NCBI GenBank assembly: GCA_948443805.1
Contig: CAOJUB010000001.1
Location: 1 to 64,000 of the forward strand
Direction of reading: 5' to 3'
DNA from: an uncultured Clostridia bacterium
Lineage (GTDB): Bacteria; Bacillota; Clostridia; Oscillospirales; UBA644
Length of the DNA: 64,000 nucleotides
Under the pieces are notes generated by a model. That model had not been told where the DNA came from and searched no databases. It worked only from the letters and a program-made list of their open reading frames with translations. The position numbers were made by a program, and so were the translations under genes. Shown here in pieces: positions 8,580-21,265 of this stretch (position 1 is its first letter; the number at the start of each line of letters is the position of its first letter).

Positions 8580-8663
8580 GGAAGGGGGGGGATTTTTCAA
8601 AAAAAAGCCAAAAAACGGCGAAATGAAAGGAATCCTGCGCAATTTTTTCGTGTTTAATAAAAA

Positions 8664-8691
8664 ACAGGGAAGAGAAAAATCTCTTCCCTGT
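8664..8691 (-). terminator. Terminator of the str operon (after tuf)
   Basis: A perfect 12-bp stem (acagggaagaga at 8664-8675, tctcttccctgt at 8680-8691) is followed on the minus strand by a T-rich tract. It ends the rpsL-rpsG-fusA-tuf transcript. Confidence 0.9.
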
Positions 8692-8720
8692 AAAATTCAA
8701 AGAATACTCTTGAATTTCAA

Positions 8721-9923
8721 TTACGCATCGATACCTGCAACAACGCCGGAACCAACGGTTTTACCACCCTCACGGATAGCGAAACGAAGACCCTGTTCGA
8801 TAGCGATCGGGGTAATCAGTTCAACACTGATGGTAACGTTATCGCCAGGCATACACATATCAACGCCTTCAGGCAGCGTGATAACGCCGGTAACGTCGGT
8901 GGTTCTGAAATAGAACTGCGGTCTGTAGTTGGAGATAAAGGGCTTGTGACGTCCGCCTTCTTTTGCAGTAAGAACGTAAACTTCGCCTTTGAATTTGGTG
9001 TGGGGATGAATCGATCCGGGTTTTGCAAGAACCTGGCCTCTTTCGATTTCGTCTCTCTGAACACCGCGGAGCAGACAACCGATGTTGTCGCCAGCCTCTG
9101 CAAAGTCAAGCAGTTTTCTGAACATTTCGATACCGGTAACAACGGTCTTTTTGATTTCTTCATTCAGACCAACGATTTCGATTTCTTCAGAAAGTTTCAG
9201 CACGCCTCTTTCAACTCTACCGGTAGCAACCGTACCACGGCCGGTAATGGTGAATACGTCTTCGACCGGCATAAGGAAGGGCAGGTTGTCGTTTCTTTCC
9301 GGAGTGGGGATGTGCGAGTCAACAGCATCCATAAGCTCTTTGATGCAAGCATATTCGGGAGCAGCAGGATCCTGAGAAGAGCATTCCAGAGCGGTAAGAG
9401 CCGAACCCTTGATGATGGGGGTGTCGTCGCCCGGGAATTCGTATTTGGAAAGAAGATCGCGGATATCCATTTCAACGATTTCGAGAAGTTCTTCATCGTC
9501 AACCTGGTCGCATTTGTTCATGAATACAACGATAGCGGGAACGCCAACCTGACGGGCAAGAAGAATGTGCTCGCTGGTCTGCGCCATAACACCGTCGGAA
9601 GCCGCAACAACAAGGATTGCGCCGTCCATCTGAGCCGCACCGGTGATCATGTTTTTGATATAGTCGGCGTGGCCGGGGCAGTCAACGTGCGCATAGTGAC
9701 GTACGTCTGTTTCGTACTCAACGTGCGCGGTGTTGATGGTGATACCTCTTTCTCTTTCTTCAGGCGCTTTGTCGATCATATCATAAGCTTCGTATTTCGC
9801 TTTGCCCTGCAGAGCAAGAACTTTGGTGATCGCTGCCGTCAGAGAGGTTTTACCGTGGTCAACGTGACCAATGGTACCAATGTTAACATGGGGTTTTGTT
9901 CTTTCGAATTTTTCCTTTGCCAT
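8721..9923 (-). CDS. tuf: Elongation factor Tu
   Basis: 400 residues from the ATG at 9923 with AGGAGG upstream; a longer open frame upstream is not coding because it overlaps the 3' end of fusA. EF-Tu delivers aminoacyl-tRNA to the ribosome as a GTP complex. The P-loop GHVDHGKT, the switch histidine region DCPGHADY and the NKCD guanine-binding motif are all present. The protein then shows the two beta-barrel domains. Last gene of the str operon, 52 bases after fusA, followed by a strong terminator. It is the only tuf copy in the window. Confidence 0.98.
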   Translation of the reverse strand: MAKEKFERTKPHVNIGTIGHVDHGKTSLTAAITKVLALQGKAKYEAYDMIDKAPEERERGITINTAHVEYETDVRHYAHVDCPGHADYIKNMITGAAQMDGAILVVAASDGVMAQTSEHILLARQVGVPAIVVFMNKCDQVDDEELLEIVEMDIRDLLSKYEFPGDDTPIIKGSALTALECSSQDPAAPEYACIKELMDAVDSHIPTPERNDNLPFLMPVEDVFTITGRGTVATGRVERGVLKLSEEIEIVGLNEEIKKTVVTGIEMFRKLLDFAEAGDNIGCLLRGVQRDEIERGQVLAKPGSIHPHTKFKGEVYVLTAKEGGRHKPFISNYRPQFYFRTTDVTGVITLPEGVDMCMPGDNVTISVELITPIAIEQGLRFAIREGGKTVGSGVVAGIDA

Positions 9924-9975
9924 TTTAATTTCCTCCTTGATTGATGGATTTGTTTTCTTTGATTTATTGAGAATA

Positions 9976-12054
9976 TTAGCCTTTGTTTTTGCCGCTGACA
10001 ATCGCTTCCTGAATCGATTTAGGAACTTCGGTGTAATGGCTGGGTTCCATGGTATAGTTTCCGCGGCCCTGCGTCTTGGAACGCAGGTCGGTGGAATAAC
10101 CGAACATTTCAGAAAGCGGAACAAACGCCGTAATCTGCTGTGCACCGGTCAGCGCTTCCATACCCTGGATCTGGCCTCTTCTTGAGGTCAGGTCGCCCAT
10201 AACGTCTCCCATATATTCTTCGGGAACGATAACAACGACTTTCATGATCGGTTCCATCAACACCGGGTTCGCTTCTTTCATGGCCTCTTTAAACGCCATA
10301 GAACCGGCGATCTTGAAGGCCATTTCCGAAGAGTCGACTTCGTGATAAGAACCGTCGTATAACGTGACTTTGACGTCAACAACGTTGTAGCCCGCAACGG
10401 TACCGCTGAGCATCGCTCCCTGGATACCGGCGTCTACAGCCGGAATGTATTCCTTCGGAATCGCGCCTCCGACAATTTTGTTGATAAATTCATAGCCTTT
10501 GCCCGATTCATTGGGCTCAACCGTGATCTTAACATGACCGTACTGACCTTTACCGCCAGACTGACGGGCATATTTCATGTCCTTGTCAACCGTTTTGCGG
10601 ATGGTTTCTTTATAGGAAACCTGCGGCTTACCGACATTGGCTTCCACCTTGAATTCACGGAGAAGTCTGTCTACGATGATCTCCAGATGGAGTTCGCCCA
10701 TGCCGGCGATGATGGTCTGACCGGTTTCCTGATCGGTATATGCCTTGAAAGTCGGGTCTTCTTCTGCGAGTTTCGCCAAAGCAACGCCCATTTTTTCCTG
10801 GCCGGCCTTGGTTTTCGGCTCGATAGCTACCCGGATAACCGGTTCGGGGAATTCCATGGATTCAAGAATGATCGGATGTTTTTCGTCACAGAGAGAATCA
10901 CCCGTGGTAACGTTTTTCAGACCGACGGCAGCGCAGATATCCCCTGCGTACACCTCTTCCACGTCTTCTCTGTGGTTTGCATGCATCCGGAGCAGTCTTC
11001 CGAATCTTTCCGAAGTCCCTTTGGTACTGTTAATGATTCCGGAACCCTTTGATATTTTACCCGAATATACGCGGAAGAAACAAAGTTTTCCGACAAACGG
11101 GTCTGTCATGATCTTGAAAGCAAGGGCAGAGAACGGTTCATTGTCGTCTGCTTTTCTTTCGTCCGGCTCTTTGGTGTCGGGATCCTCGCCTTTGATCGGC
11201 GGGATATCGGTCGGAGCCGGCATATAGTCGATAACCGCGTCGAGCAGCTTCTGTACGCCTTTATTCCGGTAAGACGTACCGCATACGACGGGAACCATGT
11301 GGTTGCTGATGGTAGCGGCACGGATTCCGGCTTTGATCTCTTCAATGGTCAAATCCTCGCCTCCGAGGTATTTTTCCATGAGAGCCTCGTCCTGTTCCGC
11401 AACGCTGTCAAGCAGTTCCGAACGGTACTGTTCGGCTTTGTCCTTCATGTCCTCGGGAATTTCTTCCTCGCGGATATCTTTGCCGAGGTCATCATAATAA
11501 ACGTAGGCCTTCATCTCGACAAGGTCGATGATTCCTTTGAAGGAATCTTCGGCGCCGATCGGAAGCTGAATGGGAACGGCGTTACACTTCAGCCGTTCTT
11601 TCATCATGGAAACAACGCGGTAGAAATCAGCGCCCATGATATCCATTTTGTTGACATACGCCATTCTGGGGACATGATACTGGTCGGCCTGACGCCAAAC
11701 CGTTTCCGACTGCGGTTCAACGCCGCCTTTTGCACAGAAAACGGTGACCGAACCGTCAAGAACTCTCAGCGAACGTTCTACCTCGACCGTGAAGTCTACG
11801 TGGCCGGGGGTATCGATGATATTGATTCTGTGACCTTTCCAGACGGCTGTGGTCGCAGCGGAGGTAATGGTGATACCTCTTTCCTGCTCCTGTTCCATCC
11901 AGTCCATGGTCGCGGAACCTTCATGCGTTTCGCCGATTTTGTGATTGATTCCCGTGTAGAAAAGAATTCTTTCGGTTGTCGTGGTCTTTCCGGCGTCTAT
12001 ATGTGCCATGATACCGATATTACGGTATAAGTTCAGGGGATGCTGTCTTGGCAT
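9976..12054 (-). CDS. fusA: Elongation factor G
   Basis: A 692-residue translocation GTPase. P-loop AHIDAGKT, switch region DTPGHVDF and NKMD are visible, and the C-terminal domains IV-V ([19 protein letters not shown]-like block) are intact. It moves tRNAs and mRNA through the ribosome after peptide bond formation and works in recycling with RRF. Normal length. It lies 26 bases after rpsG and 52 before tuf, in the conserved str order. Only one EF-G gene is seen here. Confidence 0.98.
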   Translation of the reverse strand: MPRQHPLNLYRNIGIMAHIDAGKTTTTERILFYTGINHKIGETHEGSATMDWMEQEQERGITITSAATTAVWKGHRINIIDTPGHVDFTVEVERSLRVLDGSVTVFCAKGGVEPQSETVWRQADQYHVPRMAYVNKMDIMGADFYRVVSMMKERLKCNAVPIQLPIGAEDSFKGIIDLVEMKAYVYYDDLGKDIREEEIPEDMKDKAEQYRSELLDSVAEQDEALMEKYLGGEDLTIEEIKAGIRAATISNHMVPVVCGTSYRNKGVQKLLDAVIDYMPAPTDIPPIKGEDPDTKEPDERKADDNEPFSALAFKIMTDPFVGKLCFFRVYSGKISKGSGIINSTKGTSERFGRLLRMHANHREDVEEVYAGDICAAVGLKNVTTGDSLCDEKHPIILESMEFPEPVIRVAIEPKTKAGQEKMGVALAKLAEEDPTFKAYTDQETGQTIIAGMGELHLEIIVDRLLREFKVEANVGKPQVSYKETIRKTVDKDMKYARQSGGKGQYGHVKITVEPNESGKGYEFINKIVGGAIPKEYIPAVDAGIQGAMLSGTVAGYNVVDVKVTLYDGSYHEVDSSEMAFKIAGSMAFKEAMKEANPVLMEPIMKVVVIVPEEYMGDVMGDLTSRRGQIQGMEALTGAQQITAFVPLSEMFGYSTDLRSKTQGRGNYTMEPSHYTEVPKSIQEAIVSGKNKG

Positions 12055-12080
12055 ATAGTACTTCCTTTCCTAAAAGCCGA

Positions 12081-12551
12081 TTACCACTTGAAATGTGCAA
12101 AGGCTTTATTGGCCTCTGCCATCTTATGGGTATCTTCCTTCTTTTTCACGGCTCCGCCCTGACCGTTTACGGCATCAAGGATTTCGTTTGCGAGTCTTTC
12201 TTTCATTGTTTTCTCGCTTCTTGTCCTTGCGTAAGCTGTCAGCCAGCGAAGACCGAGTGTCTGTCTTCTTTCGGGGCGAACCTCCAGCGGAACCTGGTAG
12301 TTGGAGCCGCCGACACGGCGAGCCTTTACTTCCAGCAGAGGCATAATGTTTTCCATAGCCTCCTGATAGACTTCCAGAGGATCCTTTCCGGATTTTTCTT
12401 TTACGATGTCAAAAGCCCCGTAAACGATTTTCTGGGCAACGCCCTTTTTGCCGTCGTACATAACGCTGTTGATCAGTTTGGAGACCAGCTTGCTGTTATA
12501 CATCGGATCGGGCAAAATTTCCCTTTTGGGGACAAAACCTCTTCTTGGCAT
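12081..12551 (-). CDS. rpsG: Ribosomal protein S7
   Basis: 156 residues, the normal bacterial length. It starts [16 protein letters not shown] and keeps the conserved [12 protein letters not shown] block and RWLTAYAR segment. S7 nucleates assembly of the 30S head by binding the 3' domain of 16S rRNA. In other bacteria it also represses its own operon through the rpsL-rpsG intercistronic RNA; the 160-nt gap here could serve such a role, but I did not identify the S7 target structure. Confidence 0.98.
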   Translation of the reverse strand: MPRRGFVPKREILPDPMYNSKLVSKLINSVMYDGKKGVAQKIVYGAFDIVKEKSGKDPLEVYQEAMENIMPLLEVKARRVGGSNYQVPLEVRPERRQTLGLRWLTAYARTRSEKTMKERLANEILDAVNGQGGAVKKKEDTHKMAEANKAFAHFKW

Positions 12552-12711
12552 TTCTTCTTCCCTCCTTCATTAGAGTGCGAATGCACATGATGATTTCACA
12601 GGTACTCGAAAGCAATAAACCTCCGTTAAATGCCCGATATATATAAAAAATTATACGCGGTGCATATAACGAAACTATTCTTTTTAGTCCTTTGTCTGTG
12701 CAGGCTGATGA

Positions 12712-13134
12712 TTATTTCTTGCCAGCCTTGGGTTTCTTGGCTCCGTATTTGGATCTCGCCTGCTTTCTGTCGGCAACGCCCTGCGCGTCGAGAGTTCCGC
12801 GGATAATATGATACCGGACGCCAGGCAGGTCTCTTACACGGCCGCCTCTGATGAGAACGACGCTGTGCTCCTGCAGGTTGTGACCAATACCGGGAATATA
12901 AGCGGTAACCTCAGCCATGTTGGAAAGACGAACTCTGGCAATTTTACGAAGTGCCGAGTTAGGCTTTTTCGGAGTGGTGGTCTTTACCGTTGTGCAAACT
13001 CCTCTTTTCTGGGGAGCGCTCTGGTTGATCGGCTGTTTTTTCAGGGTATTAAGACCCTTCTGCAAAGCCGGCGCGATCGACTTCTCCGGGAAAGACTGTC
13101 TTCCTTTTCTTACTAACTGATTGATTGTTGGCAT
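12712..13134 (-). CDS. rpsL: Ribosomal protein S12
   Basis: 140 residues. S12 sits at the decoding centre. The classical streptomycin-resistance positions are in [13 protein letters not shown] and in the [14 protein letters not shown] loop, both with wild-type lysines. The strong GGAGG ribosome binding site is at about 13140. It is the first gene after rpoC; unlike in Bacillus there is no L7Ae-like gene between rpoC and rpsL. The intervening 129 bases carry a promoter within an inverted repeat. Confidence 0.98.
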   Translation of the reverse strand: MPTINQLVRKGRQSFPEKSIAPALQKGLNTLKKQPINQSAPQKRGVCTTVKTTTPKKPNSALRKIARVRLSNMAEVTAYIPGIGHNLQEHSVVLIRGGRVRDLPGVRYHIIRGTLDAQGVADRKQARSKYGAKKPKAGKK

Positions 13135-13162
13135 ACTGCACCTCCTTTTCTTTCAAAAGAAT

Positions 13163-13205
13163 ACAGCTTGAATTATACCACAAATGTGTGAATAATTCAA
13201 GCTGT
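13163..13205 (-). promoter_or_regulatory. Promoter of the str operon embedded in an inverted repeat
   Basis: On the minus strand: TTGAAT (13195-13200), a 17-bp spacer ending TGG (extended -10), TATAAT (13172-13177). Both hexamers lie inside the arms of a perfect 14-bp inverted repeat (acagcttgaattat at 13163-13176, ataattcaagctgt at 13192-13205). Read-through RNA from rpoC would fold into this hairpin, while new transcripts start just downstream. It probably lets rpsL-rpsG-fusA-tuf be transcribed above the level of rpoBC. Confidence 0.75.
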
Positions 13206-13263
13206 TTCGTTCTTTCAAATATGAAATTTTATTGTTTTTTTTGGAAAACTTTCGTGTTTTTGC

Positions 13264-16200
13264 CTATTCTTCGGTGACTTCGACATTCCGGTAGCGTTCC
13301 AGGCCTGTGCCTGCCGGAATCAGTTTGCCGATGATAACGTTCTCCTTGAGGCCGACCAGCATATCCGATTTGCCTTTGATCGCAGCATCGGTAAGCACTT
13401 TGGTCGTTTCCTGGAACGAGGCTGCGGAAAGGAAGCTTTCGGTTGCAAGCGCCGCTTTGGTAATACCCAGCAGCATCGGCTCGTAGCCCATAAGTTGTTT
13501 TTCTTCTCCGCGGTCGATCGCCGCCCGGATATCTTTATTGATATGGATTGCTTCCGCCCGGTCGATCACTGCGCCCGCCAGATGTTCGGAAGAGCCTTTT
13601 TCCGTGACTCTGACTTTGCGGAGCATCTGCCGGATAATGACTTCAACGTGCTTGTCGTTGATATCAACGCCCTGCCGGTGATATACCTTCTGGATTTCCT
13701 GAATGATATAAGCATGAACGGCGGCTTCGCTCTTGACCCGAAGAATATCCTGCGGGTCGGAAGCGCCTTCGGTGAGTTCATCGCCTTTTTGGATCATATC
13801 GCCGCTCTTGACCTTCAGTTTCAGACCGTAGGGAATCAGATAGCTTTTTTCCTCTCCGGTTTCCTTATTGTAAATGATGGCATAGCGTGCGTGTTTGATT
13901 TCTTCAAAGCGAAGTTCTCCGCTGATTTCCGCAAGAATTGCCAGTGTTTTCGGCCGCCGGGCTTCAAAGAGTTCCTGAACGCGGGGAAGACCCTGTGTGA
14001 TGTCCGAACCGGAAGCAACGCCTCCGGTGTGGAAGGTTCTCATGGTCAGCTGCGTACCGGGCTCGCCGATTGACTGGGCGGCGATAATACCGACAGATTC
14101 ACCGACGTTTACTACTTCGCCTGTTGCCAGATTGGCACCGTAGCATTTGGCGCAGACGCCGTACCGGCAGTTGCAGTTCAGAACCGAACGGAGTTTCACG
14201 TGTGTGATTCCCGCTTTTACGATTCTTTCTGCGTCGGTATCGCGGATAAAGTTTTCTTTGGAAGCCAGAACCTCTCCGGTTTTCGGATCGATGACATCTT
14301 CTACCGGGAAGCGGCCGGTCAGCCGGGTTGCGAGATCTTCAATTCTTTCATCGCCTTCGCTGATATCGTAAACATCAATTCCTTCGGTCGATCCGCAGTC
14401 GTCTTCCCGAATGATGACGTCCTGGGATACATCGACAAGACGGCGGGTCAGATATCCGGAGTCGGCGGTTCGGAGAGCCGTGTCCGCCTGTCCTTTTCTC
14501 GCGCCTCTGGAAGAGATGAAGTATTCCAGAACATTCAGTCCTTCCCGGAAGTTCGCACGGATCGGTACATCGATGGTACGTCCCGAGGTGTTCGCCATCA
14601 GGCCGCGCATGCCGCACAGCTGGCGGATCTGGTCAATCGAGCCGCGGGCACCGGAAACCTGCATCATTGCAATGGGGTTGAACGGATCCAGTTGCTTCTT
14701 GAGTTTATCCGTAACTTTTTCTGTTGTTTTGTTCCAGATCCCAACGACCTGGGCATATCTTTCGTCTTCCGAAATCAGGCCGTGACGGAAATGTTTGGTG
14801 ATTTTTTCAACATCGTCGTCGGCCTCTTTGATCAGTTCATATTTTGCCTGGGGAATTTCCATATCGGCAACCGAAATGGTGATCGCGCCACGGGTTGAAT
14901 ACTTGTATCCCTGTTCTTTGATTTTATCAAGAACTTCCGCGGTTTTGGTGATGCCGTGGACGCGGATGCAACGGTTGACGATCTGGCCGAGGGTTTTCTT
15001 GGTGACGACAAAGGTGACCTCCAGATTGAACAGATTGTTGGCGTCGCTTCGGTCGGTAAATCCGAGATCCTGGGGGATCGGTGCGTTGAAGATAATTCTG
15101 CCGACCGTTGCATCAATAATCCGGCTTTCTTTGAAGCCGTCAACCTTTTTGGTTACCCGGACTTTGATCGGTGCGTGGAGGCCGACTTCGCCTGCGTCAT
15201 AAGCAAGCAGTGCTTCGTCAAAGTCTTTGAATACTTTTCCCGAACCTTTTTCTTTCGGGTTTTCTATGGTCAGATAATAAGAGCCGAGGATCATATCCTG
15301 CGTCGGAACCGCAACGGGTTTTCCGTCCTGCGGACGCAACAGGTTATTGGCGGAAAGCATAAGGAATCTGGCTTCTGCCTGCGCTTCGGCCGAAAGGGGA
15401 ACGTGAACCGCCATCTGGTCTCCGTCAAAGTCTGCGTTAAATGCCGTGCAGACCAGCGGGTGCAGTTTCAGGGCGCGGCCTTCGACCAGAACCGGCTCGA
15501 AAGCCTGAATGCCTAAGCGGTGAAGTGTCGGTGCACGGTTCAGAAGAACCGGATATTCCTTAATCACGGTTTCAAGCGCGTCCCAAACCGGTGTTTCGGC
15601 TCTTTCCACCATCTTTTTCGCGGATTTGATGTTCTGAACGATTCCCAGTTCCGTCAGCCGTTTCATAACAAACGGTTTAAAGAGCTCCAGCGCCATTTCT
15701 TTCGGCAGACCGCACTGATAGATTTTCAGTTCCGGGCCGACAACGATAACCGAACGGCCGGAGTAGTCGACTCGTTTTCCAAGCAGATTCTGTCTGAAAC
15801 GTCCCTGTTTTCCTTTTAAAATTTCGGAAAGGGATTTCAGCGGACGGTTGTTCGGGCCGCTGACCGGTTTTCCTCTTCTGCCGTTGTCGATCAGTGCATC
15901 GACCGATTCCTGTAGCATTCTTTTCTCGTTCCGGATAATGATTTCGGGCGCATGGAGTTCCAGAAGCTTTTTCAAGCGGTTGTTCCGGTTGATGACGCGC
16001 CGATACAGGTCGTTGAGGTCGCTGGTGGCAAACCGGCCGCCGTCCAGCTGAACCATCGGCCGGATATCGGGCGGGATGACCGGTATTACGGTCAGAATCA
16101 TCCATTCGGGGCGGTTTCCTGAAATACGGAACGCCTCCACAACTTCCAGACGTTTGATGATTTTTGCGCGTTTTTGTCCCTGTGCGTCTTCCAGTTCGGC

Positions 16201-16824
16201 TTTCAGTTCTTCTGAAAGCTGCTCAATATCGATTTCTTCCAGGAGTTCCTTGATGGCTTCAGCGCCCATGCCGACCCGGAAGGAATCGCCGTATTTTTCT
16301 CTGGCTTCATTGTATTCTTTTTCGCTGAGAATCTGTTTTTTTGTCAGATCGCAGTCAATGCCGGGATCCAGTACGATATACATGCCGAAATAAAGAACGG
16401 ATTCCAGATTCCGCGGTGCAATGTCGAGAATCTGTCCCAGACGGGAGGGGATTCCTTTAAAATACCAGATATGAGAGACCGGAGCCGCCAGTTCAATATG
16501 CCCCATTCTTTCTCTTCTTACCTTGGCTTTGGTGATTTCAACGCCGCAGCGTTCGCAGATTTTTCCTTTATAGCGGAATCTCTTGTATTTTCCGCAGTGA
16601 CATTCCCAGTCTTTCATCGGCCCAAAAATTCTTTCGCAGAACAGGCCGTCTCTTTCGGGTTTCAGCGTGCGGTAGTTGATGGTCTCGGGTTTTTTTACCT
16701 CGCCCATCGACCAGGATTTTATTTTTTCGGGGGACGCAAGACCGATTTTAATGGATTCGAATACGTTATATTCCTTTTTGCGTTTTTTCTCTCTTGCCAC
16801 CGTGGTTTTTTCTTCAAAACTCAT
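13264..16824 (-). CDS. rpoC: RNA polymerase beta' subunit
   Basis: 1186 residues, close to other Firmicute beta' chains. The N-terminal zinc-binding domain ([20 protein letters not shown]) is present. The active-site magnesium motif NADFDGD and the trigger-loop region are intact, as is the C-terminal zinc site ([13 protein letters not shown]). With beta it forms the catalytic cleft and binds omega and sigma. It is 16 bases after rpoB. No inserted lineage-specific domain was noticed. Confidence 0.98.
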   Translation of the reverse strand: MSFEEKTTVAREKKRKKEYNVFESIKIGLASPEKIKSWSMGEVKKPETINYRTLKPERDGLFCERIFGPMKDWECHCGKYKRFRYKGKICERCGVEITKAKVRRERMGHIELAAPVSHIWYFKGIPSRLGQILDIAPRNLESVLYFGMYIVLDPGIDCDLTKKQILSEKEYNEAREKYGDSFRVGMGAEAIKELLEEIDIEQLSEELKAELEDAQGQKRAKIIKRLEVVEAFRISGNRPEWMILTVIPVIPPDIRPMVQLDGGRFATSDLNDLYRRVINRNNRLKKLLELHAPEIIIRNEKRMLQESVDALIDNGRRGKPVSGPNNRPLKSLSEILKGKQGRFRQNLLGKRVDYSGRSVIVVGPELKIYQCGLPKEMALELFKPFVMKRLTELGIVQNIKSAKKMVERAETPVWDALETVIKEYPVLLNRAPTLHRLGIQAFEPVLVEGRALKLHPLVCTAFNADFDGDQMAVHVPLSAEAQAEARFLMLSANNLLRPQDGKPVAVPTQDMILGSYYLTIENPKEKGSGKVFKDFDEALLAYDAGEVGLHAPIKVRVTKKVDGFKESRIIDATVGRIIFNAPIPQDLGFTDRSDANNLFNLEVTFVVTKKTLGQIVNRCIRVHGITKTAEVLDKIKEQGYKYSTRGAITISVADMEIPQAKYELIKEADDDVEKITKHFRHGLISEDERYAQVVGIWNKTTEKVTDKLKKQLDPFNPIAMMQVSGARGSIDQIRQLCGMRGLMANTSGRTIDVPIRANFREGLNVLEYFISSRGARKGQADTALRTADSGYLTRRLVDVSQDVIIREDDCGSTEGIDVYDISEGDERIEDLATRLTGRFPVEDVIDPKTGEVLASKENFIRDTDAERIVKAGITHVKLRSVLNCNCRYGVCAKCYGANLATGEVVNVGESVGIIAAQSIGEPGTQLTMRTFHTGGVASGSDITQGLPRVQELFEARRPKTLAILAEISGELRFEEIKHARYAIIYNKETGEEKSYLIPYGLKLKVKSGDMIQKGDELTEGASDPQDILRVKSEAAVHAYIIQEIQKVYHRQGVDINDKHVEVIIRQMLRKVRVTEKGSSEHLAGAVIDRAEAIHINKDIRAAIDRGEEKQLMGYEPMLLGITKAALATESFLSAASFQETTKVLTDAAIKGKSDMLVGLKENVIIGKLIPAGTGLERYRNVEVTEE

Positions 16825-16840
16825 CTGTTACCCCTCCTTC

Positions 16841-19800
16841 TTAATAGTCAAGAACATCGTCTTCGGTAGTTTCGTCCTCAAGGGGATCGTAAACGCCGTC
16901 AAGCACATCGCTGTCTTCCATATAGTCGTCGTCGCTCTCGTCGTCGAATTCTTCGTCGAAATCAACCGATGTGTCATTCATTACATCTTTATAATCCGAA
17001 ACTTTCGGCGTCAGGCCGATTTCTTCGTTTTCGTCATCAATGGAAGTCGAAATATCAATTTCACTGTTGTCTTTTGCCAGAACTTTTACATCGAGACCCA
17101 GTGACTGCAGTTCTTTTACCAGCACCTTGAACGATTCAGGGATACCGGGCTTCGGCACGTTTTTCCCTTTTACAATGGCTTCAAAGGTGTCAACACGTCC
17201 GGAAACGTCGTCACTCTTGACGGTAAGCATTTCCTGCAGCGTATAAGCTGCGCCGTAGGCCTCCAGCGCCCAGACTTCCATTTCTCCGAAACGCTGTCCG
17301 CCGAATTGCGCTTTTCCGCCCAGCGGCTGCTGCGTAACCATGGAATACGGACCGGTGGAACGGGCGTGGATTTTATCATCGACAAGGTGATGCAGTTTCA
17401 GGAAGTACATATAGCCGACAGTCACTTTGCCGTCGAAGGGAATACCGGTTCTTCCGTCATACAGCGTGGTTTTTCCGTCTTTGCTGTATCCGGCAAGTTC
17501 CAGGCATTTTGAGATGTCTTCTTCTTTCGCGCCGTCGAATACCGGCGTCATGACTTTCCAGCCCAGCGCTTTGGCCGCATAACCGAGGTGGACTTCCAGT
17601 ACCTGTCCGATATTCATACGGGAAGGAACGCCCAGCGGGTTGAGTACAATGTCAAGCGGCGTGCCGTCGGGAAGGAAGGGCATATCTTCCTGCGGAAGAA
17701 TGCGGGACACAACGCCTTTGTTACCATGCCGGCCGGCCATTTTGTCTCCGACGGAGATTTTTCTTTTCTGCGCGATATATACGCGGACAACCATGTTGGT
17801 AGAGGGGGAGAGTTCATTGGAATTTTCGCGGGTGAAGACTTTCACGTCAACAACAATGCCGTATTCTCCGTGAGGAACTTTCAGGCTGGTATCGCGAACT
17901 TCTCTTGATTTTTCTCCGAAGATTGCGCGGAGAAGGCGTTCTTCCGAGGTCTGTTCGGTGTCTCCCTTCGGCGAGACTCTTCCGACCAGAATGTCGCCGG
18001 AATGAACCTCCGCGCCGATACGGATAATACCCCGTTCGTCGAGGTCGGCAAGCAGATCTTTGCTCACGCCGGGGATGTCGTTTGTGATTTCTTCTGGCCC
18101 GAGTTTCGTTTCTTTTGCGTCGATTTCATATTCTTCAATATGAATCGAGGTGTACATGTCTTCCTTGACCAGACGTTCGTTCAGCAGAACGGCGTCCTCG
18201 TAGTTATATCCTTCCCAGGTCATAAATGCAATCAGCGCGTTCTTTCCGAGAGAAAGTTCGCCGTGGTCGGTCGCCGGTCCGTCGGCAATGATCTGGCCTT
18301 TTTTGATCTTGTCTCCGAGGTTGACCAGCGATTTCTGGTTAAAACAGGTCCCCTGGTTGGAACGCAGGAATTTGATCAGATTGTAGGTTTCAGTCCGGCC
18401 GTCATCGGTTTTAATAACGATTTCTTTTCCGTCAAGGCCGGTGACTACGCCGTCGGATTTGGCAACGATGCAGACGCCCGAATCAACCGCTACGCGGTGT
18501 TCCATACCGGTTGCAACGATCGGCGCTTCGGTTTTGATCAGCGGAACAGCCTGCCGCTGCATGTTTGAACCCATCAGGGCGCGGATCGCGTCGTCATTTT
18601 CCAGGAACGGGATACAGGATGTCGCAACCGAAACAACCATTCTCGGGGAGATATCGATATAATCGATTCTTTCCCGTTCGGTTTCCAGGATGACGTCGCG
18701 GTATCTGGCGGCGACTTTCTTATTTTTCAGGCAGCCGTTTTCGTCCAGCGGTTCGTTTGCCTGCGCTACGATATAGTTGTCTTCTACATCGGCGGTCATA
18801 TATTCTACTTCATCGAGAACCTTGCCTGTTTTTTTGTCGATTTTACGGTAAGGCGCTTCGATAAAGCCGTATTCGTTAATGCGCGAATAGCTGGAAAGAT
18901 AGTTAATCAGACCGATGTTCGGACCTTCCGGCGTTTCTACCGGACACATTCTTCCGTAATGCGTGTAGTGAACGTCACGGACGTCGAAACCGGCTCTGTC
19001 TCTGGTCAGACCGCCCGGGCCGAGAGCCGAAAGACGGCGTTTGTGCGTCAGGGCAGCGAGGGGGTTGGGCTGATCCATGAACTGGGAAAGCGGAGAGGAG
19101 CCAAAGAACTCCCGGATCGCTGCGATAACCGGCCGGGTATTCAGCAGATTCTGCGGGGTCACCACTTCCAGATTCTGCATATTCATCCGTTCTTTGATCG
19201 AACGTTCCATGCGCGAGAAACCGATTCTCATCTGGTTTTGCAGCAGTTCTCCGACCGAACGGATCCGGCGGTTGCCCAGGTGGTCGATATCATCGGTGGT
19301 TCCCAGGCTGAAAAACAGGCCGAGCAGATAATTGACCGCCGAGAACAGATCTTCTACGCAGAAGGTCATCGGGATCAGTTCGGCAAGGCGTTCCTTTGCC
19401 ATTTCCCGGATTTCCTTTTCATCTTTCGCGTTGTTGAGGATATCGCAGAGCACGGAAAATTTAACGTGTTCGTTCACGCCGATTTCTTTCACGTCGAAGC
19501 TGACGAAATTCTGCATATCCACCATGCCGTTGGAGAAGACGCGGATTTCTTTTTCCTCTACGTTGAGGAATACTTCGTTTACGCCTTTGGCTTCGATTTC
19601 CAGCGCTTTTTCAAAACTGAGCCGGTCGCCTGCGTCTGCAAGCAGTTCACCCGAAAGCGGGTCGGCTACCGGACGGGAGAGAATTCTTCCTGAAATCCGG
19701 TTGGAGATGGCCAGTTTTTTATTGTATTTATAACGGCCGACTCTCGTCAGGTCATAGGTCCGTTCGTTGAAGAACAGATTCTCCACATGGGCAAGCGCGC

Positions 19801-20575
19801 CTTCCGCCGTCGCCGGTTCGCCGGGACGGAGTTTTTTATACAGGTCGATCAGCGCGGTCGTTCGGTTGACCGAGTTGTCTTTTTCCAGCGTGGAGGTCAC
19901 GTAGGAACTTTCGCCGTAAATTTCTTTGATCTGCTCATCGGTCTCAATGCCGAAAACGCGGAGCAGCGTTGTAAAGGGGAATTTCTTGCCCTTATCAACG
20001 CGGACATAAACCACGTCGTTTGCGTCGCTCTCAAATTCGACCCAGGGGCCGCGGTTCGGCATAACCGTTCCGCTGAACAGTTTATTTCCGCCCTTGTCTC
20101 TTTCAAAAGAAAAATAGATGCCGGGGGAGCGCACCAGCTGCGAAACCACAACGCGCTCGGCGCCGTTGATGATAAACGTACCGGTTTCGGTCATCAGCGG
20201 GAAGTCGCCGAAGAAAATTTTCTGCTCCTGAATTTGATTTGTCTCATTATTGGTCAGGCGGCAGGTGATTTTCAGCGAGGCGGCAAAGGTCGCGTCTCTT
20301 TCCTTGCATTCTTCCACCGAATATTTGGGCTCTTTGTCTATTGTATAGTCAATATAGTCCAGAGTCAGCGAACCGGAATGATCCGTCACGTTGGAAGAAT
20401 CTTTAAGGACTTCTTTCATCCCTTCTTCGATAAACCACTTATACGACCGCAGCTGAATGTCGATCATATTGGGGATATCCTGGATTTGTTTGATTTTGGC
20501 GAAATTAACTCTCTCCGTGTCGCCCAGTTTTTCATAGTGAGCGCCTACAAGCTTCGGGTCAACTTTAACCGTCAT
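16841..20575 (-). CDS. rpoB: RNA polymerase beta subunit
   Basis: 1244 residues. The rifampicin-binding region is of the sensitive type ([30 protein letters not shown], only partly quoted by others in the family). The C terminus has an acidic, low-complexity tail (about 1180-1244, rich in Asp and Glu) as in many Clostridia. It has its own consensus promoter and no ribosomal gene directly upstream: the neighbouring gene is divergent. The rplJ-rplL pair that normally precedes rpoB is 36 kb away in this window. Confidence 0.98.
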   Translation of the reverse strand: MTVKVDPKLVGAHYEKLGDTERVNFAKIKQIQDIPNMIDIQLRSYKWFIEEGMKEVLKDSSNVTDHSGSLTLDYIDYTIDKEPKYSVEECKERDATFAASLKITCRLTNNETNQIQEQKIFFGDFPLMTETGTFIINGAERVVVSQLVRSPGIYFSFERDKGGNKLFSGTVMPNRGPWVEFESDANDVVYVRVDKGKKFPFTTLLRVFGIETDEQIKEIYGESSYVTSTLEKDNSVNRTTALIDLYKKLRPGEPATAEGALAHVENLFFNERTYDLTRVGRYKYNKKLAISNRISGRILSRPVADPLSGELLADAGDRLSFEKALEIEAKGVNEVFLNVEEKEIRVFSNGMVDMQNFVSFDVKEIGVNEHVKFSVLCDILNNAKDEKEIREMAKERLAELIPMTFCVEDLFSAVNYLLGLFFSLGTTDDIDHLGNRRIRSVGELLQNQMRIGFSRMERSIKERMNMQNLEVVTPQNLLNTRPVIAAIREFFGSSPLSQFMDQPNPLAALTHKRRLSALGPGGLTRDRAGFDVRDVHYTHYGRMCPVETPEGPNIGLINYLSSYSRINEYGFIEAPYRKIDKKTGKVLDEVEYMTADVEDNYIVAQANEPLDENGCLKNKKVAARYRDVILETERERIDYIDISPRMVVSVATSCIPFLENDDAIRALMGSNMQRQAVPLIKTEAPIVATGMEHRVAVDSGVCIVAKSDGVVTGLDGKEIVIKTDDGRTETYNLIKFLRSNQGTCFNQKSLVNLGDKIKKGQIIADGPATDHGELSLGKNALIAFMTWEGYNYEDAVLLNERLVKEDMYTSIHIEEYEIDAKETKLGPEEITNDIPGVSKDLLADLDERGIIRIGAEVHSGDILVGRVSPKGDTEQTSEERLLRAIFGEKSREVRDTSLKVPHGEYGIVVDVKVFTRENSNELSPSTNMVVRVYIAQKRKISVGDKMAGRHGNKGVVSRILPQEDMPFLPDGTPLDIVLNPLGVPSRMNIGQVLEVHLGYAAKALGWKVMTPVFDGAKEEDISKCLELAGYSKDGKTTLYDGRTGIPFDGKVTVGYMYFLKLHHLVDDKIHARSTGPYSMVTQQPLGGKAQFGGQRFGEMEVWALEAYGAAYTLQEMLTVKSDDVSGRVDTFEAIVKGKNVPKPGIPESFKVLVKELQSLGLDVKVLAKDNSEIDISTSIDDENEEIGLTPKVSDYKDVMNDTSVDFDEEFDDESDDDYMEDSDVLDGVYDPLEDETTEDDVLDY

Positions 20576-20759
20576 ACCGATACCAACTCCTGTTAAATTT
20601 TTTTAAAAAAGCTCTTGATTTTTCTTTCCGTTTATGCTATAATCAGTTATGCTGAACCAACCGGAGGAAAAAAGCGGTTTCTTTCCGGCAAATGCACCGG
20701 TTTTTTATATTATATATAAGGAAGAAACCTTTCAAAAGGCGATTACAATGCAGTTTAGG

Positions 20760-20788
20760 ATTATATCATAAATTGTCAAGCATGTCAA
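20760..20788 (-). promoter_or_regulatory. Promoter of rpoBC
   Basis: On the minus strand: TTGACA (20783-20788), 17-bp spacer, TATAAT (20760-20765), both perfect. The leader to the rpoB start is about 178 nt. A second, weaker element (TTGAAA with TATAAT at 15 bp) lies nearer the gene at about 20707-20736. Nothing else was recognised in the 20576-20948 gap. Confidence 0.85.
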
Positions 20789-20948
20789 GTGATTCTTCGC
20801 GGGGGAAATGATTTTCAGCGTACTTTACAGGTTTTTTGTTTGGAAACATCTGTTTTTTGGTATAAATGACGGGACTTGTTTGCGAAAAAGCCGTATTTTT
20901 GGTCTTTTTGCAATTGTTCATAAAAAATTTGGTTTTGGGGGTGTCAGA

Positions 20949-21248
20949 GTGTCAAACGAAAAGAAAAATAATAATGCCGACATCAGTCAGGGCACGATCT
21001 GGGTTCTCGGTCTCGGCGTGATTATCCTTCCCGCGATTCTGATTTTTTTCGGGCTGAAAACGAGCAATGCTTCGGGGCTTTTCTGGGCCGCAGGCGCGAT
21101 CGCCGTTGTCAGTATTCTTGTTTGTCTTCCGAATCTGATCGGTTGGGCAAAAGGCAAAAAAAGAATGAAGATGATTAAGGAAGGCAAGCTGGTTGAAGAG
21201 CAGAAAAAATCCTATCATCCCGGAAGAAAATTCGACGACGACGAATGA
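20949..21248 (+). CDS. Small two-helix membrane protein
   Basis: 99 residues from the GTG at 20949, chosen because a GGGGG block lies 8 bases upstream; the longer open frame has no ribosome binding site. Two transmembrane helices (about 17-37 and 42-63) are followed by a basic, then acidic tail (KGKKRMKMIKEGK ... FDDDE). No family recognised. It is directly upstream of the RNase P RNA gene and divergent from rpoB. Function unknown. Confidence 0.6.
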   Translation: MSNEKKNNNADISQGTIWVLGLGVIILPAILIFFGLKTSNASGLFWAAGAIAVVSILVCLPNLIGWAKGKKRMKMIKEGKLVEEQKKSYHPGRKFDDDE

Positions 21249-21265
21249 TTTCCGAAAAAAAATTT

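Noticed and set aside
8946-9944. A 332-codon open frame antisense to tuf, and similar long antisense frames over rpoB, rpoC, fusA and the GH2-like gene
   Set aside because: They mirror the codon bias of highly conserved genes on the other strand, have no ribosome binding sites and resemble no protein.
9924-10145. N-terminal extension of EF-Tu into the fusA end
   Set aside because: Overlaps the fusA coding end, lacks a ribosome binding site, and the standard MAKEKF start has AGGAGG upstream.
13163-13205. The rpoC-rpsL hairpin as a plain terminator
   Set aside because: No T run follows the stem on the minus strand and it contains a promoter; it may still process RNA.
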